Assembly: GCA_017941085.1 (NCBI GenBank)
Contig: JAGAXF010000033.1
Span: 1 to 64,000, forward strand
Length of the DNA: 64,000 nt
Direction: 5' to 3'
Source of the DNA: Bacillota bacterium
GTDB taxonomy: Bacteria; Bacillota; Clostridia; Peptostreptococcales; Anaerovoracaceae
Part shown: piece by piece, positions 57,301 through 63,300 of the stretch
How the letters are laid out: the number at the start of each line of letters is the position of its first letter
How positions within the stretch are numbered: the first letter of the stretch is position 1
Position numbers and translations under genes: made by a program
The notes under the pieces: model-generated
What the model was told of the DNA's origin: nothing
The model's input: only the letters and a program-made list of their open reading frames with translations
Databases searched by the model: none

Positions 57301-60300
57301 TCGCTGTCATACGTGTAATACGTCTTGTCAGGATCAACTGCTGTATCCTCGGTCAATACGTATGTAAGCTCTGTACGCTCTGTTCTATAGGTAGCCACAT
57401 ACGCGTCTGAGGTGTTGTCCTCTTCCAGCTTGTAGATGGCGCGATAGTCGACACCATTTTCTGTGACGTACATCGGGAGGTCTTTGTTGAAGTCTTTCTC
57501 GATATAATCCTTGCTCGCGGTGTTGCCTAGCTCTTCATCATACTTTGGTGTTCCGTCAGCATTTACGAAGTCTCCGCGCTCGGCGTTGTACACAAGACCT
57601 ACTGTCTCCCATACATCTTCGTTCAAGTTTGCTAGGTAGTCGTAGTCAACGCCATCCATCTTGCTAACGGGAACGAGCATCCTCTTTAAATGGAGTGTTA
57701 CGTCTTCAACGGCGGGGCCGCCCACCCATTCCTTAGTTACAACTACACTGTCTGCTTTGACATTTGTATTTGTAATATGAAGGCCTTTTATAGAATCGGT
57801 ATAGGAGGAAACATAATCTGTTTGCTTCTCAGTCTCTTCAATATAGTAGTCATAGATGTATCCATCCTCGTCTACCGCATTCAGATATGGATCTACGTAC
57901 TTCTCTCCATCTTTGGCCATGATGATATAGGTATATGGACCATTACCGTCGCCACCTTCCTGCTTTACATAGGTATAGGTGGTACGATCTTCTGTTTCAG
58001 CCTCGTACCAGCCATTTCCAGATGGATCGCCTTCAGGATTATCTACAGGTGTATAATTATCATCTTCTTTGGAGTAGTAAGTCTTACCATCTATGACCTT
58101 TGTGTCTTCACTGAGCTCATATTCTCCTGTAGGCACAGTCTCGGTATTAGGCGTTCTCTTTACCCATACCACTTCCAGGGGTCGTCCCGCGTCATCCTCT
58201 GAAACGGTTTCTACATTAGAGCCTTCCTTATCAAGCTTTCTCTTAAGTTCAAGACCAAGCATGTCATCATTAGGAGTCTCTGCATTATCAACTACTGCGG
58301 TACTGTCTCCATTGAGATTTACAACACCGTTTACATGTTCAGCAGGTGTACCGCCAACCCAGGTCTTTGTGCCTTCCACCGGTGTTTTCATCAAAGCGTA
58401 GTTGGTGTAAACCGGCACAAATTCCCCTACTCCACGATCATCAAATCTAACCTCTGTATGGATTTCTTCGCCATTATCCTCGGCAAAAATGATGACAATA
58501 TGTTCCTCTGTGGTGTACTTGATATTGTTCTCTCTGGCGTCCTTGGCAACCTTGTATTTTACGTCATTGCCATTGATATCTTTTCCGCAAACTTCAACTG
58601 TATCCTTAACATCTCTGTTCGGAACAACCTCTGTAATCTTATAGACAAACTCACCTTCCATCTTACCTGTTGTAGGATTCAATGCCAGGTCTGTTCTATT
58701 GATTATAATAGGAGCAAAGTTTGCAGCATGCTCGTTAACGCTTACCGACTTGGAATTAATGTCGGCAATGGCCTCGTTATTATTGTTTTTGAATGTAGGT
58801 AGCTTGTTAGTGACAGTTGTTTCATGCTTATCGTATTTTGCTTTTTCTGTATCAGTAATCGCATTGAATTCAGCTTCTGTAATAACCTGTTTAGTGTCCT
58901 TATGTACATAGTTAATAATCTTGCGTTCTGCACCTTCATCAACAGGAGCACTTTCTCCACCGATCTTGCTCCTTACCGGAGTTGCTTTGAAGGTAAACGA
59001 CTCGTTGGTCCAGTTCTTTCCTATGTACTGTTTAACCACACCAAAGCTTACCTCCTCGGTAATATTCTTCGGGAAGTTAGTTACATACATCTGCTTGACC
59101 CGATCGTCAGGTGCCAAATATTCATCTTGATCTGTTGGATCTGATTTTTCCTTAAACTGCGGTCCCGTGTGATATGCATCCGTCTTATACTTATCAATAT
59201 TGGTGATGAGTTCACCTGGTTCATAGGGAAGCTCATTATAGCGAATATCTGCAGTTTCGCGCGGTGTAGTATTGCTATCTCCGCTGCCCTCAATATCATA
59301 CTTGCTTACTTCTTTTACCTGATAGTAGACCCACTTGTCATTCAGGTCGAGAATGTCTGCTCCGGTGCTTCCGCCCTCAATACTGTAGCTCTTAATATTT
59401 GCATATGCAGGGAGATTCTCCCATGTGGCGGTGAGTTCGCTTCCTGTAGCATTCTTCGGAATCTCCTTGGTTCCTACAACATTGGGGAACCAGTCAGTGC
59501 CATCTACATCATAGAAACTAGTTCCATCGATGGACCACTGAAGCTTAAGAGTTACATCCTCTGTGGCAGTGCCTGCCCAAGCTTTGGTGACTGATAGGTC
59601 ACGTTGCAGCTTGTTAACAAAGGTAACTACAGAGGCCTTCACACTTGTATTTTCTCCTGTTGCTGGATCTGGAACATAACGTGCTTGAGAACCATATCGA
59701 TCCCCGAATACTTCCACATAGTGTTCCAGTTTGCCATTGCCGATGTCATAAACTGTTACACGGGCATACTCAGTGTCAGGATCTCTAGCAAGATCCTTAA
59801 CATGGTTAGTATTAACATCGTCGAATTCATCAGTTTCTTCGATGGCATACATAAACTGACCGTATACTGTACCAACCGGAAGCAGATTACCATTCTTGTC
59901 ATATACCCGAGTATCCGGCTTGTTTTCTTCAGGTTCCTTCTGAGTCTCAGCTGTCGTTATCTTATTTAGGTCAGCTAAAGTGATCTTGATTGCAGGATAT
60001 GTAAAGTCAATAGGATCATAAGTTCCAACCATTTCACTTGGCACCTTAACTCTCTTAACATGTTCACCTTCTTTATTGTGAACAGCGTTCCCCGCATCAA
60101 GTTTCTGGTTTCTATCAGCATGATCATACGTATCTTCTACCGGGAAGTCTGTGGCATGCGCATCTTTAAATGGTGCTCCTGCCATAGGAATCATCCTGAA
60201 GTCGAAGTTATCCCCTGCTTGCCACTCACGGCCCCTAATATATTTATTGACCTTTACGGTAAACTCAGTCTCTGCGTCGTAGGTATTGGTGTATACCGGT

Positions 60301-63300
60301 GTGAACTGGGTACCCTTGGTGATATCCGGCTTATAGTTATTTGTTCCGGCACCGGTCTCGTCATAGGCCACCTGTGTGGACAGTTCTCTTGTACGGTCTT
60401 CGCGAACTCTTACGTGTACATAGTGCTCGTCGCAGTCGTAGGTGATACCGTTGTTGAACTTGACGGACTTAAGGGTCTCCCCTGTTGCAAGGGTTGGCAT
60501 AGCCTTATTATCTATAGTCTTCGTCTCCGTGGTCTCGTTGCTTGCACCCTTATTCTTAACAACAGTATATTCCACCGGATAAAGTGGATTATCACCGGTT
60601 GTCACGATGGTGGGCAGCTTCTCCTTCATGATATAGAAGAAGTCTCCCTGGAGGTGCTCTTTGCCGGTCTTGGCGTAGTCTAAATCTTCTGCGGTATAAG
60701 TGATTGCACCAAAACGCGCCAGACGTTCAAGATTACCGTTGGGATCAACAGTTGTCGTGACTGTCTTTGCATGGGTATTGGACTTCTCTTTTGCCACAAA
60801 GTCCAGCTTGCTGGGTCCATCTGCAAGGGCATTATAAACTTCCGCGGTGATAATGTCGTCCGGATCTTCTTTATTGACATACTTCGTTTCGTCGCCGGTA
60901 ACCTGTTCATAGTTGCTCTTGGCGATCTTCGGAAGGGCATCATACTCTGTCGCCGTCTTCGTAACGGTTGCGTCGGTCTTACTTACGTATCCCGTGATGG
61001 TAGTTGTTGAATAAATCGCACCATTATCCGCCGGCATAGGCACCTTTGCCTTTCCGGCATCGGTCGTATCAATGCTGGTGATATTGTCTTTATCATCATA
61101 TACCGCCACACCGTAAGGCGTGAGTTCGAACTCAAAGTCATCGGATGTAAGCCAGTTGCGTCCCTGGAGCTGCTTGACTGCAGCAATGTTGGCAGTATTC
61201 TTAGCCACAACAGTGTTCTTTACAACCAGTGCCCCTGTGTCATTGCCCTTGCTGTCCTTGAAGCTCTTGTCATTGATGTAGTACTTGGGATCGTATTCCC
61301 TAGTGTAGGCATCTGACGTGTCATTCTCAATAAGCATATAGACTGCACGGTATGTGATGCCGTTCTTCACGACATACTTCGGCAGATCCTTATTGAATCC
61401 TTCTTCATTTTCGATCAGCTTGGTACTGGTTTTGCTTCCTGCTGAATCGTATTTGGGATCTCCGTTAGACTTCAGGAATTCTCCGCGCTTCACATCATAG
61501 ACGTAGCCGATTCTCTGCCAGAAGTCGCCGGACAGCTCATAGTTTTCTTTCTGATCATCGCGAAGCGCATTGTATTCAGCCGGTGTCTTCACATCGTCAT
61601 AATTCGTCTTATTTCTGTAATTCTCTGGTATCCACAGAGCTTCCTTTGCCTCAACAACACTCACACCGTTGTCGCCGTCCAGCTGCGCCTCATCTGTCAG
61701 CGGGAACAGGTGTCTTTCGAGATGCAGGGTTACATCTTCCACCGCAGGACCGTCAATCCACTGTTTCTTGACCGGGATATCGACGGTCTCGTAGTTTTCA
61801 AAGTGTGCTACATTAACTTCTCTGTAGCCAGCCTTCTCAAGATCTGCAGTCTTACCTGCCGTCTTCATTTCTTCTGCAGCGGTTCTCTCTTGCTCTGTAA
61901 GCAGCCGCTTCAGATGGTTGGTGTACTTGGCCTTGTCGGTCTCACTCATGGCCTTGTATTCATCAGCAGACTTAATGACTGAAGGATCAGCCTTGCTTAT
62001 GTACTGATACTCCGTATGAAGCGTGTAATCCAGCTTGCTGTTTTCCGGCAAATCAGCATACTCTTCCGGAGTTTTGATGTCGTTAGCATCATTTTTATTG
62101 ATATAGCGTTCTACCGTAAGAGTCTTATCTACGATCCATACTTTATGTCTTGTGATTTCAAATTTATCCTTGCAGGATGCATCGGTATAATAATGTACAT
62201 CAAAGCTTAAAGTTCCGTCCCAGTTGTCGCTTACCTTGACCTTGGCAAAAATCTTGTTGCTATCGTAGGTCAAGCCGTCCACAGTGTAATCACTGAGGCC
62301 AAGTGAATCTCTAGAATCTGAGGTTGCGCTTGGGTTCTCGGTTATCTCATAGATGAAGTAGGCTTCACCATTCTTACCAAGCATGTCACCGGTATACGGA
62401 TTTCCGTTCAAGCCAAAGGCCCACATGCTGTCTGACAACTGCTGCAGGTCTTTCTGTGGGTTGTTGCTGGTGGTGCTTGTTACCAGCGGCATGCTGGTAT
62501 AGGAATCATCCTCGGTGGCTCCCGGGGTGTTCAGATTTGCTCCAGAGATGCTGGTAATGGTGAACTGATAAGCATCGCCTTCACCATTCGCATAGTCTTC
62601 CCACTCGCGACTCTGAACATTCTTTTCAATCCATGCCTTAGCCTCGCTGGCAGAAGCATAGGTATTCTTAAATATAGGTGTTTCTGTTGTCCATTCAATG
62701 CCAGAGACATCACCTGTCGTTTCGTTCTTAATGATTTTCTCCCAGCTGTGCTCTGTGGTTACAACATTGTTGGCGTCAGCGCTGGCAACAACCTTAAGAA
62801 CCTCGGTCTTTGGTGACCAGACATTGTCTTCTTCCGTGTCATCATCATAGGTTATTCCCTTGTCGTCCTTTTCTTCGACAATGGTACCCTTGTTGTCCTT
62901 GGCCTCGTAGACCTTATAGTAGAACTCCCTGGATCTGATTGTGGAATCAGTTGCGTCCAGGATATCTGTTGCATCGTAAAGGATCGGCGAGAAGGAAACC
63001 TCACGCGCCGTGGTTCCTACGGCTGTATTCTGGCTCAAAGCGCGCCCATACTGCTGACCGTTGCCGGGCAGCGGGACTTTGGCCTTTGCTGCCTGATCTT
63101 CATCAGAATCGCCAAACTCTATAATTTCTCCGGTATCCGGATTAATTCCCTTAATAGGTTCAATCCAGAAATAGAAGATATCCTTATCTGCTTCTACACC
63201 GGTCTTCTTAAACTTGGCATCCCAGTCTCTACCGCTTAAGTCCTTAAGTACGTCTACATTGGTAGAGCCTTCCTCCATTAGTCTGTTGATGTTGGTAACT

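Larger units (their letters stand above)
60600..61800 (-). repeat. Long paralogous block, copy 1
   Basis: The same order as copy 2: KQWIDGPAVEDVTLHLER, FNKDLPKYVVKNGITYRAVY, NDTSDAYTREY, TANIAAVKQLQGRNW, VPMPADN, TVDPNGNLERLARFGAI and LQGDFFYIMKE. It carries three copies of the 30-residue YVNK motif at two sites where copy 2 has none. Confidence 0.85.

Noticed and set aside
60639..61140. Assembly-duplication artefact as the cause of the two long blocks
   Set aside because: The copies are diverged at many codons and differ by in-frame inserts, so they are not a misassembled identical repeat; copy number still needs long reads.
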